Below are positions 38,909-47,116 of a DNA stretch of 50,074 bases, piece by piece. The DNA lies in NCBI GenBank assembly GCA_001541255.1, contig LNQR01000103.1:1-50074 (forward strand). Reading direction: 5' to 3'. This stretch comes from Candidatus Magnetominusculus xianensis (lineage in GTDB: Bacteria; Nitrospirota; Thermodesulfovibrionia; Thermodesulfovibrionales; Magnetobacteriaceae). Both the position numbers and the translations under genes were made by a program. Every line of letters starts with the position of its first letter. Within the stretch, counting starts at the first letter, position 1. Below the pieces are notes generated by a model. It was not told where the DNA came from. It was given only the letters and a program-made list of their open reading frames with translations, and did not search any database.

Positions 38909-39124
38909 TCATCTGTTTTGTATTAAGTTTGGATAAATAGTATAGTTCCAGTCATTTTCATGAAAAGTAGCTGGTTCTATTTTAACTTTCATCGTCTGCT
39001 CTTTGCTAATCTTCAAACCTGTTGGATACTGAGATGTGTCAAGTTCCGCATGAATACGAAAACCTGCTGTTGTAGTTGTATTCGCAATAAGATTAACAAT
39101 TACTTCATGATTAATCAAAGGACG
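38909..39124 (-). pseudogene. C-terminal fragment of an ISAzo13-like transposase
   Basis: The frame contains RPLINHEVIVNLIANTTTTAG followed by RIHAELDTSQYPTGLKISKEQ and a degenerate FHENDWNYTI, which I recognise as the C-terminal part of ISAzo13-type transposases. Only about 70 residues remain, and the catalytic DDE region is missing. In the longer frame, the N-terminal part up to 39253 is unrelated and runs through a small hairpin repeat. No inverted repeats or target duplications are visible. Confidence in the exact IS family is moderate. Confidence 0.6.
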
Positions 39125-39223
39125 ACCACCCACTCGTTTGCGTATTCGGGAAGCAGTTTCTGTTTCCTTCAGGGTTTCTTGCTTTTTCCCCAATTCACGT
39201 TTGCCAAGCCGTATCGTAGTCTC

Positions 39224-39239
39224 TCCAGCGAAAGCTGGA
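39224..39239. repeat. Short hairpin repeat next to the transposase remnant
   Basis: TCCAGC and GCTGGA form a 6-bp stem closed by GAAA. The surrounding minus-strand translation reads SWIPAFAGE, the typical six-frame signature of dispersed palindromic repeats in environmental genomes. Only one copy is in the window. Confidence 0.45.
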
Positions 39240-39368
39240 ATCCAGGAAAGCATCGGTCGGAATAAAAAAATAGGCTATTTCTGCTTAAACTTTCAAATGC
39301 GTTTGCCCTGGCCCAGTACCAACAATCCTTGCACTTTTGTATAGAGAACTACTATAATCTTTATTGCT

Positions 39369-40904
39369 ATGCTTTCAAAAGTGCTTAGTGCTGCAATTGC
39401 AGGCGTCAATGCCCATTTGGTCGAGGTCGAGGTCGATATTGCCTCAAAGGGGCTTCCTCATTTCTCCATTGTCGGGCTGCCTGATACTACTGTCAAAGAG
39501 AGCAAGGACAGGGTTCGTGCCGCTCTCAAGAACATCGGCTTTTCATTCCCTCTTAAACAGATAACCGTAAACATGGCCCCGGCAGACTTGAAAAAAGAAG
39601 GCTCCGCATTTGATTTACCTCTGGCGGTTGGAATTTTGGCCTCCGAGGGCGCTATACCAAAGGATAAGCTGAAGGATTTCCTCATCACCGGTGAACTCTC
39701 CCTCGACGGAAGCCTGAAACCCACAAGAGGCTGCCTCTCGATGGCAATTGCGGCAAGCAGGGCATCTCTTGACGGCCTGATCCTGCCCTATGAAAACGCA
39801 GCCGAGGCATCTGTCGTCGAAGGCGTAAAGATATACGGACTGAAGCACCTGACCGATGTTATCGAGTTTTTTAATAACGGCTCTGCCTTCACCCCTTGTG
39901 TTACCGATGTATCAAGGGTCATGGCGGAGTCATCAGTTTATGAAGAGGATTTTACTGACGTAAAAGGACAGGAACACGCCAAGCGCGCCCTTGAAGTCGC
40001 AGCTGCCGGAGGTCATAATATTCTAATGATAGGCCCGCCCGGCGCCGGTAAGACCATGCTTGCAAAACGCACGGCCTCTATTTTGCCTCCAATGACATTC
40101 GACGAGGCCATCGAGACAACCTCTATACACAGCGTTGCGGGATTCCTCAAAACCGATGTACCCATACTTGCGAAACGCCCGTTCAGGTCCCCGCATCACA
40201 CCATATCGGACATCGCCCTGATAGGCGGCGGGCAGATGCCCAGGCCCGGTGAGGTCTCCCTGTCACACAATGGCGTCCTGTTTCTTGATGAGCTGCCGGA
40301 GTTCAAACGAAACGTCCTTGAAGTCCTGAGGCAGCCTATCGAAAATGCCGAGGTGACTATTTCAAGGGCTGCAGCCTCTATAAACTATCCTGCGTCGTTT
40401 ATGCTCATAGCGGCCATGAACCCATGCCCCTGCGGTTATTCCGGCGACACCCGCCGCCCCTGCATCTGCTCTCCTTCACATATTCACAGATACAGAAGCC
40501 GTGTTTCCGGCCCTCTGCTTGACCGTATCGATATACATGTTGATGTCCCCAATGTGCCGTACAAGGAACTCTCAGCCGCTACATGCGGCGAGTCATCAGC
40601 ACAAATCAGGGAGCGCGTCAACAAGGCCAGAGACCGCCAGACCGAACGATTCAAACAACAAGATAAGATTTACTCTAACGGCCAGATGAAGACACGGCAT
40701 ATCAAAAAATACTGTACTCTGACGCCCGATGCCCAGCGCATCTTTGACCTTGCAATGGAACGGCTTGGTCTTTCTGCCCGCGCATACTCAAGGATATTAA
40801 AAGTCTCAAGGACAATAGCTGACCTCGACGCCTCTGACGCCATCATGCCGCGACATATCTCAGAGGCCATTCAGTACAGGACACTTGACAGGGTGGCGCT
40901 CTAA
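39369..40904 (+). CDS. YifB/ComM family Mg-chelatase-like AAA ATPase
   Basis: A 511-residue protein of standard length. The N-terminal ChlI-like (Lon-protease-like fold) part covers about 20-140. The AAA domain has Walker A GPPGAGKT (222-229) and Walker B VLFLDELPEF (303-312), followed by the zinc-binding CPCGYSGDTRRPCIC segment. The C-terminal lid carries LSARAYSRILKVSRTIADLD. In naturally competent bacteria ComM (YifB) is a branch-migration helicase that extends integrated single strands. No other competence genes are nearby. The next gene begins 11 bp downstream on the same strand. Confidence 0.93.
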   Translation: MLSKVLSAAIAGVNAHLVEVEVDIASKGLPHFSIVGLPDTTVKESKDRVRAALKNIGFSFPLKQITVNMAPADLKKEGSAFDLPLAVGILASEGAIPKDKLKDFLITGELSLDGSLKPTRGCLSMAIAASRASLDGLILPYENAAEASVVEGVKIYGLKHLTDVIEFFNNGSAFTPCVTDVSRVMAESSVYEEDFTDVKGQEHAKRALEVAAAGGHNILMIGPPGAGKTMLAKRTASILPPMTFDEAIETTSIHSVAGFLKTDVPILAKRPFRSPHHTISDIALIGGGQMPRPGEVSLSHNGVLFLDELPEFKRNVLEVLRQPIENAEVTISRAAASINYPASFMLIAAMNPCPCGYSGDTRRPCICSPSHIHRYRSRVSGPLLDRIDIHVDVPNVPYKELSAATCGESSAQIRERVNKARDRQTERFKQQDKIYSNGQMKTRHIKKYCTLTPDAQRIFDLAMERLGLSARAYSRILKVSRTIADLDASDAIMPRHISEAIQYRTLDRVAL

Positions 40905-40914
40905 CTGCGTCTTT

Positions 40915-42651
40915 ATGAAAAAAGTTAAAGCAATAAATAACGCTGTGCCCACCGCCCTAAATCCTGCCCACGTAAATCCAACAGTAGAGCGCGCCGCTGT
41001 TGCAGTGTTGTTTCTCTGCTTTGCCGTTGTCCTTTTTATGTTTACGCTTAAAGAGCCATACCACTATGACACGGTGCTGTATATGAAGACCGTGGATACG
41101 TTTAAAGATACCTCAAAGCTCCAGTGTTTTTTCGATGCACGGTGCGCCACCGGCTATACGCTTGTTCCCCTGAGCATATTAATAGGGAAACTAACACTGC
41201 CGGTAACCATGGCACTGAGCGCCCTGTTCGGTCTGTTTTTTTATTATATGTGGATAAAGGAACTTGCGGGATTTAGGGCGGCCTTCGTCTCGACGCTTTT
41301 TTTATTTATAACCCCTGCTGCCCTGATGACCATTACACATCTCAAGGAGGATTTCATCGGTCTTATGTACTTGTCTGCCGCCCTGTGGCTTTCAGGCAGA
41401 GGGCGTCCCTCGTACTGTAAGTATATCTCCGGGGTGGTGCTGGGGCTTGCGATACTTTCTAAGGATACGATAACGCTGTTTCTGCCATTTTTCGCTTTTT
41501 ACATATATGTCAATATGGCCGATATTAAAAACAGCTGGACTGATATATTTAAAACAGCTAATCTCAAAAAGGGGCTGCTTAAAGTTGGAATAATCATGGG
41601 CGCTGCCCTTGCCGTATCATTCATCATAGACAGCTCGCACTTTATAGGTCTGATTCGCAAGACCAAGTCCCCGTATGACGGGCAATTTCTTGGTGTGTTT
41701 TCAGAGCTTTTCCCTATGGGGGTTTCTTTTTGGAGATACGGTGTTGGAAGTTTCCTGTTTATTTGTCAGTTTATCGGCCTTGCAGCGCCTTTTTTGGTGA
41801 AGGACAGGGCGAAAAAGCTCATATACCTTGCATTTGCCGTTCAGTTTTTGGCGATTTCTGATTTCTACTGTAATATCACCGTGGTAAAGTACAGGCACTT
41901 CCTGTGGCAGGGGGTTATGTCTTTTCCGATTATGGCAGCGGCGCTTGATGAGATATTAAAAAGATACAACATAAAAGAACCCCTGTCAAACGCATTAGTC
42001 TATGGTGCATCAATTATTGTTTCAATTGTATTGTTTATGAGCGTCTATCCTGCCCTTGTGTTTCACACCAGATATAATCCGGTTGCTGATTTCTTCAAAA
42101 ACGCTGATATTGCAAAAGATAATGCGATGGTCTTAGGGATGGACAACTGTGTGTTCGTACCGTATTTCATGGGCCTGCAGTGTGGTATTCACCCGCTCAA
42201 CCCGTCTGAAGCCCAGGCCAGTGAATATGCACGCGGCGTTTTATCAAGTCTGCAGAGCGGGAAAACAATATATCTGCTCCCTGATTTTTTCTCATATGAC
42301 AGAGACGGTCAGCTTAGTAAGGAGTTTTCAGAACTCTTCACAGGACGCGTTGTGTACAGGAACTGGTTTGCTGATTTTCATGCGATGGACTATGGTTATT
42401 CCCCAGACACCCTGAAAGACAATCTGCTCAGGCAATACCCACCCGGCACATGCGGCATAACATATGACAAAACTGGAGACGACACCATATCTACCAGCAG
42501 GACAGAAGGCGTACCCGTAGAAATATACACATACAAACTACAGTGCGGCAGCAGCGTAAACACAATGAACGCAGCCGTAATAAAGGGGCGGGCATTTACC
42601 GGACTTGAGGTAAAAGGAATAATGCAACTATTGCCTAAGAGCGGGACATAA
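40915..42651 (+). CDS. Multi-pass membrane protein, GT39/PMT-like glycosyltransferase candidate
   Basis: Start chosen at the ATG 40915; the frame is open from 40885 but would overlap yifB. The 578-residue product has about ten hydrophobic helices in its first 400 residues, followed by a soluble ~170-residue C-terminal part. The first loop contains EPYHYDTVLYMKTVD, with acidic residues placed as in the catalytic loop of GT-C fold glycosyltransferases (ArnT, PMT and similar). LKEDFIGLMYLSAALWLSGRG is also in that style. A donor would be a polyprenyl-phosphate sugar. The acceptor is unknown; no polysaccharide cluster surrounds the gene. Assignment rests on topology and loop style, not on a sure motif. 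Confidence 0.65.
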   Translation: MKKVKAINNAVPTALNPAHVNPTVERAAVAVLFLCFAVVLFMFTLKEPYHYDTVLYMKTVDTFKDTSKLQCFFDARCATGYTLVPLSILIGKLTLPVTMALSALFGLFFYYMWIKELAGFRAAFVSTLFLFITPAALMTITHLKEDFIGLMYLSAALWLSGRGRPSYCKYISGVVLGLAILSKDTITLFLPFFAFYIYVNMADIKNSWTDIFKTANLKKGLLKVGIIMGAALAVSFIIDSSHFIGLIRKTKSPYDGQFLGVFSELFPMGVSFWRYGVGSFLFICQFIGLAAPFLVKDRAKKLIYLAFAVQFLAISDFYCNITVVKYRHFLWQGVMSFPIMAAALDEILKRYNIKEPLSNALVYGASIIVSIVLFMSVYPALVFHTRYNPVADFFKNADIAKDNAMVLGMDNCVFVPYFMGLQCGIHPLNPSEAQASEYARGVLSSLQSGKTIYLLPDFFSYDRDGQLSKEFSELFTGRVVYRNWFADFHAMDYGYSPDTLKDNLLRQYPPGTCGITYDKTGDDTISTSRTEGVPVEIYTYKLQCGSSVNTMNAAVIKGRAFTGLEVKGIMQLLPKSGT

Positions 42652-42729
42652 ATAAAAAAATACTTGAAACGGCAAAATATTTACAGTAGAATTATTTAAT
42701 TTCTGGTCTGTGTTAATTGATTTCGGCAC

Positions 42730-42759
42730 TTGACGTGGGACTTTGGTTACTGGTAAAAT
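42730..42759 (+). promoter_or_regulatory. Sigma-70 type promoter of the oxygen-defence island
   Basis: TTGACG (42730-42735) and TAAAAT (42754-42759) are separated by 18 bp. The predicted leader to the GTG at 42883 is about 115 bases and shows no recognised riboswitch. The rest of the 231-bp gap after the membrane protein shows no gene. Confidence 0.6.
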
Positions 42760-42882
42760 TATAAGTAGCAGCTTGCAGATGTACAAATCTAAATTATACA
42801 GCATGTATTTGTGGTTCTGGTGTGTGCCGCCAGTTAAATAGGGCCCACTGGTAAAGCCAGATAGTAAAGGAGGTGCAGAAAA

Positions 42883-42990
42883 GTGGCAGTATTTAAGTGT
42901 GAGAAATGCGGAGCAGAAAAAGAAGGTAGATGTAAGCCTCAGAAGTGTCCTAAGTGTGGAGAAAAGGCTACAATGAAAAAAGAAGAGTAA
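42883..42990 (+). CDS. Rubredoxin-like mini-protein (35 aa, RCxPKxCPxCG type)
   Basis: GTG start at 42883 with an excellent ribosome site (AAAGGAGGTG, 42866-42875). The product, MAVFKCEKCG followed by GRCKPQKCPKCGEKA, has CxxC at residues 6-9 and CPKC at 22-25, with an extra Cys17. This matches the small rubredoxin-like domains that end rubrerythrins or stand alone in anaerobes. It probably binds one iron or zinc and carries electrons. It is the first gene of the island and was easy to miss because of its length. Confidence 0.8.
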   Translation: MAVFKCEKCGAEKEGRCKPQKCPKCGEKATMKKEE

Positions 42991-43031
42991 CCAGCGCTGT
43001 AATATAAATAAGAGAGGTTGAGAAATTTGCC

Positions 43032-43229
43032 ATGCCCGACACAGAAGAAAAAGAGGAGAGAGAGGCTCACAGAGAGTACGTATGTGGGCTTTGTGGCTAT
43101 ATATATAATCCCGCCAAAGGGGACAAGAAGCAAGGCATCCCCAAGGGTGTACCCTTTGGGGAGCTGCCAGAAGACTGGGTGTGTCCACTTTGCGGGGTGG
43201 GGAAGGCAAGGTTTTCCCCTATGCTTTAA
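43032..43229 (+). CDS. Rubredoxin
   Basis: A 65-residue protein with an acidic N-terminal extension of 15 residues before the rubredoxin core. The iron-binding cysteines are Cys18 and Cys21 (VCGLCGYIYNPAKGD) and Cys51 and Cys54 (WVCPLCGVGK). The middle segment GVPFGELPEDW is the family signature. It transfers single electrons in the cytoplasm. Likely acceptors encoded downstream are the flavodiiron protein, superoxide reductase and peroxidases. It is the first of two rubredoxins in the island. Confidence 0.95.
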   Translation: MPDTEEKEEREAHREYVCGLCGYIYNPAKGDKKQGIPKGVPFGELPEDWVCPLCGVGKARFSPML

Positions 43230-43280
43230 AAACAGGTACCCATCAGCGGTACCCCTTTTATCATAAGGAGGGTCACGGTT

Positions 43281-43733
43281 ATGTGCATGGATCATACATT
43301 TAAATGCAGCTGCGGGGCGCAGGAAGTCAGCATAAATTTCAGAAATGAGATACTACCGCCGGAGACATTGATGGGGCTGTACTGCCCTGAGTGCAGCAAG
43401 GGTGTTGCATTCAATCCTGATACAATGATTCGCGACAACAACTGGGTTTTAGAATACGAAATGGACATAGCGCGCCTGATGGCAAAGAACCTGCCAGCCG
43501 AACATTTGAGAAACCTCTCTCCAGAGGTAATATTCGACGAGGACTACTGTTCCTGGCGTGGTATCTACCCGAACGACCATGTAGACAGCATTCGGGAGAA
43601 AGAGGAAATCGTATCAAAAGCCAAGGTCAATCCGAAGCAGTACTTGCAGGAGATAAAGTCATGGGCAAACACGCGCATGGAGCGCCTTAAGAGCCAGGGC
43701 TGGAGGAAGGCACATGAGCGGGTCACAGTTTAA
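43281..43733 (+). CDS. Zinc-ribbon protein of unknown function (150 aa)
   Basis: ATG at 43281 with AAGGAGGG upstream. The N-terminal 40 residues hold a metal-binding pair, Cys9-x-Cys11 (FKCSCGAQ) and Cys35-x2-Cys38 (YCPECSKG). The rest is helical, with a DEDYCSWRGIYPNDHV segment and a basic C-terminal helix. I do not recognise a family name. The gene sits between rubredoxin and the flavodiiron protein, and its 3' end overlaps a second small zinc-ribbon gene by 20 bases. It may be a redox or metal-responsive accessory protein of this island. That is inference from position. Confidence 0.75.
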   Translation: MCMDHTFKCSCGAQEVSINFRNEILPPETLMGLYCPECSKGVAFNPDTMIRDNNWVLEYEMDIARLMAKNLPAEHLRNLSPEVIFDEDYCSWRGIYPNDHVDSIREKEEIVSKAKVNPKQYLQEIKSWANTRMERLKSQGWRKAHERVTV

Positions 43734-43878
43734 GGAAAAACCAGCGTGTGCCGTAATCAGGTCAGCCGTCCCGGATGTGGTAACGTGTTCGTCGTGCGGG
43801 GCAGAACTTGAGATGTGGAGCGACGAGGACGAAGCACTCTGCAGAGGCTGCAATATGTACGTAAAGCGAGTGAGTTAA
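43714..43878 (+). CDS. Small zinc-ribbon protein (54 aa)
   Basis: ATG at 43714 inside the end of the previous gene, with GGAGGAAGG just upstream; TAA at 43876-43878. Four cysteines, CSSCG (residues 25-28) and CRGC (43-46), frame the acidic stretch ELEMWSDEDEAL, a rubredoxin- or zinc-ribbon-like knuckle pair. The N-terminus also has Cys12. Tight overlap with the 150-residue zinc-ribbon protein suggests the two act together. The function is unknown. Confidence 0.75.
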   Translation: MSGSQFKEKPACAVIRSAVPDVVTCSSCGAELEMWSDEDEALCRGCNMYVKRVS

Positions 43879-43903
43879 AATACAACAAGGTGGTAAATAA
43901 AGG

Positions 43904-45157
43904 ATGAATGTCATAGAGATCAAGCCGGATATCTACTGGGTAGGTGTTGTTGATTGGGCAGTTAGGGATTTTCACGGTTACGTAACCCCAAGCGGGACGA
44001 CGTACAATAATTATCTGATCTTAGACGATGAGATAACATTAGTTGACACAGTAAAACACGACTTCCTCGAGGTTGGCATAGCCAATATAAAGAGCGTAGT
44101 TGACCCGTCTAAGATTAAGAACATAGTAATCAACCACATTGAGAATGACCACATGGGCGCCCTTGAGAGGATTATGGAAATAGTCCCGCACGATGTTACC
44201 ATTTACATCACCCAAAGGGGCAAGGCCGGAATGGATAGATTTTTTGATATTTCAAAGTGGAATATCAAGACCGTCAAGACTGGAGACGAGATAAAAACAG
44301 GAAAGTACAAGCTAAAATTCATAGAGACCCCTATGATACACTGGCCGGATTCGATGATGACATATGTTGATGGTGCAAAGCTCCTGTTGTCGCAGGACGC
44401 CTTCGGTCAGCATATCGCCACAGCGGCACGTTTTGATGATGAGTTCATCGACTGTGCGTCGTTAACTGAACTTGAGGACGCAACACTGGACTACTATGCC
44501 AATATCCTGATGCCCTTTGGTACGCTTATAAAGACTAAAATAAACGAAATCCAGAAAATGGGTATCGAAATAGACATGATAGCCCCCGACCATGGCATTA
44601 TATGGAGGAAAAAACCTGATCTTGCGTTTGGGATGTACATAGACATGGCAGACAATCAGGCTAAGGAGAGGATTGTTATAATATACGACACCATGTGGCA
44701 CAGCACTGAACAGATGACCCTTCCCATAATGAGAGGTATACGGGAGGAGGGGGTTGACTGCAAGGTGATAAAACTTCGCTCTACGCCAATGAGTGTTGCA
44801 ATAAAGGAGTTCTGGAAATCAAGGGGCTGTCTGATAGGTTCTCCGACATTAAACAATGAGGTGTTTCCCTCGATAGCAGAGTTTATGGTACATCTGATGG
44901 GACTGCGTCCGAAGGAGCGTCTGATGGCCGCCTTCGGCAGCTACGGCTGGGGCGGAGGTGCAGTGAAGTGGCTCTATGAGATGTTTAACAAAATGAAAAT
45001 GCCGATAGTCGAGCCCGGCGTTGCGGTGCAGTACAGGCTGAAGCCGGACGACGAGAAAAAGTGCTATGAATTTGGTCGCAACTTTGCGCAGCAGGTGAAG
45101 GACTATCAGAAAAAATTTGCAGGCACATCGACAAAGATGTGTAAATTGTGTGGGTAA
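43904..45157 (+). CDS. Flavodiiron protein (FprA type oxygen/NO reductase)
   Basis: A 417-residue class A flavodiiron protein. The diiron ligands are His78, Glu80, Asp82/His83 (NHIENDHMG), His146 (HWPDSM), Asp165 (SQDAFG) and His230 (APDHGIIWR). The C-terminal flavodoxin domain binds FMN (IIYDTMWHSTEQM, SPTLNNEVF, GSYGWGGGA). Such enzymes reduce O2 to water, or NO to N2O, with electrons from rubredoxin. A rubredoxin gene follows 12 bp later. The last residues, MCKLCG, form an extra CxxC not usual in the family; it might bind metal or be a redox pair. Confidence 0.96.
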   Translation: MNVIEIKPDIYWVGVVDWAVRDFHGYVTPSGTTYNNYLILDDEITLVDTVKHDFLEVGIANIKSVVDPSKIKNIVINHIENDHMGALERIMEIVPHDVTIYITQRGKAGMDRFFDISKWNIKTVKTGDEIKTGKYKLKFIETPMIHWPDSMMTYVDGAKLLLSQDAFGQHIATAARFDDEFIDCASLTELEDATLDYYANILMPFGTLIKTKINEIQKMGIEIDMIAPDHGIIWRKKPDLAFGMYIDMADNQAKERIVIIYDTMWHSTEQMTLPIMRGIREEGVDCKVIKLRSTPMSVAIKEFWKSRGCLIGSPTLNNEVFPSIAEFMVHLMGLRPKERLMAAFGSYGWGGGAVKWLYEMFNKMKMPIVEPGVAVQYRLKPDDEKKCYEFGRNFAQQVKDYQKKFAGTSTKMCKLCG

Positions 45158-45169
45158 GGAGGAAAAATA

Positions 45170-45298
45170 ATGCACAGATGCACTGTATGTGGGTGGATTT
45201 ATGATGAATCAAAAGAAGGAACACCGTTTAACGACCTGCATGACGATTACACGTGCCCGGTGTGTAACGCCCCCAAAGAAGCATTTGAGCCAGTATAG
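45170..45298 (+). CDS. Rubredoxin, short second copy (42 aa)
   Basis: ATG at 45170, with TAAGGAGGAA between it and the flavodiiron stop. The four iron ligands are Cys4, Cys7, Cys29 and Cys32 ([35 protein letters not shown]). It is a minimal rubredoxin. Its position directly behind the flavodiiron gene suggests it is the direct electron donor. In other bacteria these two domains may be fused; here they are separate, with their own ribosome site. Confidence 0.93.
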   Translation: MHRCTVCGWIYDESKEGTPFNDLHDDYTCPVCNAPKEAFEPV

Positions 45299-45333
45299 GC
45301 TTGAGATAGTAAAATTAATCAGGAGGTGCTAAA

Positions 45334-45708
45334 ATGTCAGAAAAGAGTTTGTTCTGTGGTATGAATAAACCGGCTGAGCCCGGCAATCTAACAGAGACAG
45401 AGAAAAAGCATATGCCTGTTATTGACTGCCCTGATACGGTAAAGGCAGGGGAGCCTTTTAAGGTAAATATTAAGGTTGGAGAAATCCCACATGTGATGCA
45501 GGAAGCCCACAGCGTTCAGTGGATAGAGGTGTTTTCGGGAGAGAACTTTAAGGTGAGAATTGACTTGACGCCTGTGACTACCCTTCCTGACGTAACGGTA
45601 ACCCTCGTCAAGAGCGGAAAGCACCGCACATCTACAATAAGGGTTGTCGAAAGATGTAATCTACACGGGCAGTGGGAGGCCGTAAAGCAGATTACTATAA
45701 CTGAGTAA
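45334..45708 (+). CDS. Superoxide reductase (1Fe, neelaredoxin type)
   Basis: A 124-residue protein with the single-iron active site: His26 (KKHMP), His53 and His59 (IPHVMQEAHSVQWIEV), Cys108 and His111 (ERCNLHGQWE). The N-terminal desulforedoxin domain of the 2Fe class is missing. A free desulforedoxin gene lies two genes downstream, so the two domains seem split. Superoxide is reduced to peroxide with electrons from rubredoxin. The residue two before His26 is Lys24 rather than the usual Glu of EKH, so one active-site ligand is lost or shifted. Length is normal. Confidence 0.94.
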   Translation: MSEKSLFCGMNKPAEPGNLTETEKKHMPVIDCPDTVKAGEPFKVNIKVGEIPHVMQEAHSVQWIEVFSGENFKVRIDLTPVTTLPDVTVTLVKSGKHRTSTIRVVERCNLHGQWEAVKQITITE

Positions 45709-45753
45709 GGATGCTCGTGCGTTTAATCAAAATTATACAGGAGGAGAGAGAAC

Positions 45754-46383
45754 ATGTGTGATGAGTTAGATTATGATGATGTGTGTTGCGGGTTAAAAGT
45801 TGGACAGAAGGTTCCTGATTTTAAGATAGACATATATGACCCTGTGAAGAAGGATTTTGGGGAAATATCGCTTGAAGCCCTGAAAAATGAGGGCAAGTGG
45901 ACTGTCCTCGTGTTTTATCCAGCAGATTTTACGTTTGTCTGCGCAACTGAGTTTTCAGCCCTTGCCGGGTTGTATGACGACTTTAAAAAGTGCGGTGCAG
46001 AGGTTATTACAGTTAGCACAGATACAAAATTTACGCACCTGGCATGGCACAAAGACGAGAAGTCACTTGAAGGGGTCAAATACCCCATGGGCGCAGACCG
46101 TAACACAGCCCTGTCAAGACTGTTCGGTGTATATGACGAATGCTCCGGTCTTGACCTCAGGGGTTCTTTTATTATAAGCCCCGACGGGACGCTCCTGAAT
46201 GCAGAAATAAATTTCTACAATCTCGGCAGGAACATGGACGAGCTTTTGAGAAAAGTAAAGGCAAACATATACCTGTCAAAGCATGGAGCTGAGGCCTGTC
46301 CGGCGAAATGGAAGGCTGAAGGGGACAAGACCCTCAAGCCGGGTGCCGATCTCGTTGGCAAGGTCGCCGAAGCCCTTAAGTAA
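45754..46383 (+). CDS. Typical 2-Cys peroxiredoxin (AhpC/Prx1 group)
   Basis: A 209-residue peroxiredoxin. The peroxidatic cysteine is Cys63 (FYPADFTFVCATE) and the resolving cysteine Cys182 (EACPAKW). Arg116 (GADRN) of the active site is present. An extra N-terminal CC pair (DDVCCGLKVG, residues 11-12) may be a further redox site. It reduces the peroxide that superoxide reductase makes one gene upstream. Its electron source may be the glutaredoxin-like protein or the iron-sulfur flavoprotein downstream; no AhpF is in the window. AGGAGGAGAG precedes the ATG. Confidence 0.95.
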   Translation: MCDELDYDDVCCGLKVGQKVPDFKIDIYDPVKKDFGEISLEALKNEGKWTVLVFYPADFTFVCATEFSALAGLYDDFKKCGAEVITVSTDTKFTHLAWHKDEKSLEGVKYPMGADRNTALSRLFGVYDECSGLDLRGSFIISPDGTLLNAEINFYNLGRNMDELLRKVKANIYLSKHGAEACPAKWKAEGDKTLKPGADLVGKVAEALK

Positions 46384-46407
46384 AAACGGTATTGGAGGGA
46401 TAAAAAC

Positions 46408-46530
46408 ATGGGAGTTAAGAAAGAGGGCGAAAAGTACAAGTGTGATATATGTGGAAATGAGGTAGTAGTGACAAAGGTGGGCGGCGGCGAGTTGGTATGC
46501 TGCGGTGAGCCTATGGTATTACAGGGATAG
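46408..46530 (+). CDS. Desulforedoxin (40 aa)
   Basis: ATG at 46408; TAG at 46528-46530. The four cysteines are at 12, 15, 31 and 32 ([19 protein letters not shown]). The CxxC plus adjacent CC pattern is diagnostic of desulforedoxin and of the N-terminal domain of desulfoferrodoxin. As a dimer it binds two irons and carries electrons. It seems to be the detached Dx domain of the superoxide reductase two genes upstream. Confidence 0.93.
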   Translation: MGVKKEGEKYKCDICGNEVVVTKVGGGELVCCGEPMVLQG

Positions 46531-46540
46531 CTGAAATACT

Positions 46541-47104
46541 ATGAAAATTACCGCCATTCTCGGCAGCCCGAGAGTAAACGGCAACACTGAGATATTGTTA
46601 AATGAGGCCATCAGGGCAGTCAAAGAAGAGGGCTGCCCTGTGGACTTCTTTCGTCCTCACGGCATGGATATAGCCCCGTGCAGCAACTGCGGCGGCTGCG
46701 ATGACACAGGAAAGTGCGTCATAGAAGACGACATGCAAGACGTGTACAGGGCAATATACACATCAGACAGGTTTATTGTAGCGTCTCCGATATTTTTTTT
46801 CGGTCTGACGGCACAGATTAAGGGTTTAATAGACAGGTGTCAGGCGCTTTGGTGTGAAAAATATCTGCTTGGCCGCCCAATACCGCAGGGGCACAGAAAA
46901 GGACTTCTTCTGATGGTAGGGGGCATGGATAAAGAGATTGGTTTTAAAAGCGGCGGGGCAACGGCAACGGCCTTTTTCAGGACTATCAGCGTCCCGAAAC
47001 ACGAGACCATTTATTTTACAAAGGTAGACGCAATAGGGGCGATACGTGAACATCCCACTGCATTAAAAGATGTATACGAGGCCGCCAAAAGGCTGATAAT
47101 ATAA
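46541..47104 (+). CDS. Iron-sulfur flavoprotein (Isf-type NADPH-dependent FMN reductase fold)
   Basis: A 187-residue flavodoxin-fold protein with GSPRVNGNTEILL for FMN phosphate binding. Cys47, Cys50, Cys53 and Cys59 form the compact CxxCxxCx5C motif (APCSNCGGC then KCV), identical in spacing to the 4Fe-4S motif of archaeal Isf. Isf proteins have been shown to reduce O2 and H2O2. The gene follows desulforedoxin by 10 bp. Likely role: electron transfer within the island from NAD(P)H or ferredoxin to the peroxide and superoxide systems. Confidence 0.9.
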   Translation: MKITAILGSPRVNGNTEILLNEAIRAVKEEGCPVDFFRPHGMDIAPCSNCGGCDDTGKCVIEDDMQDVYRAIYTSDRFIVASPIFFFGLTAQIKGLIDRCQALWCEKYLLGRPIPQGHRKGLLLMVGGMDKEIGFKSGGATATAFFRTISVPKHETIYFTKVDAIGAIREHPTALKDVYEAAKRLII

Positions 47105-47116
47105 ACAGGAGAAACC

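Noticed and set aside
42652..42882. Riboswitch in the leader of the redox island
   Set aside because: No conserved core or terminator/anti-terminator pair of a known class was recognised.
45158..45298. Rubredoxin as a frameshifted C-terminal domain of the flavodiiron protein
   Set aside because: It has its own ATG and a good ribosome site (TAAGGAGGAA), and the flavodiiron protein has a natural end.
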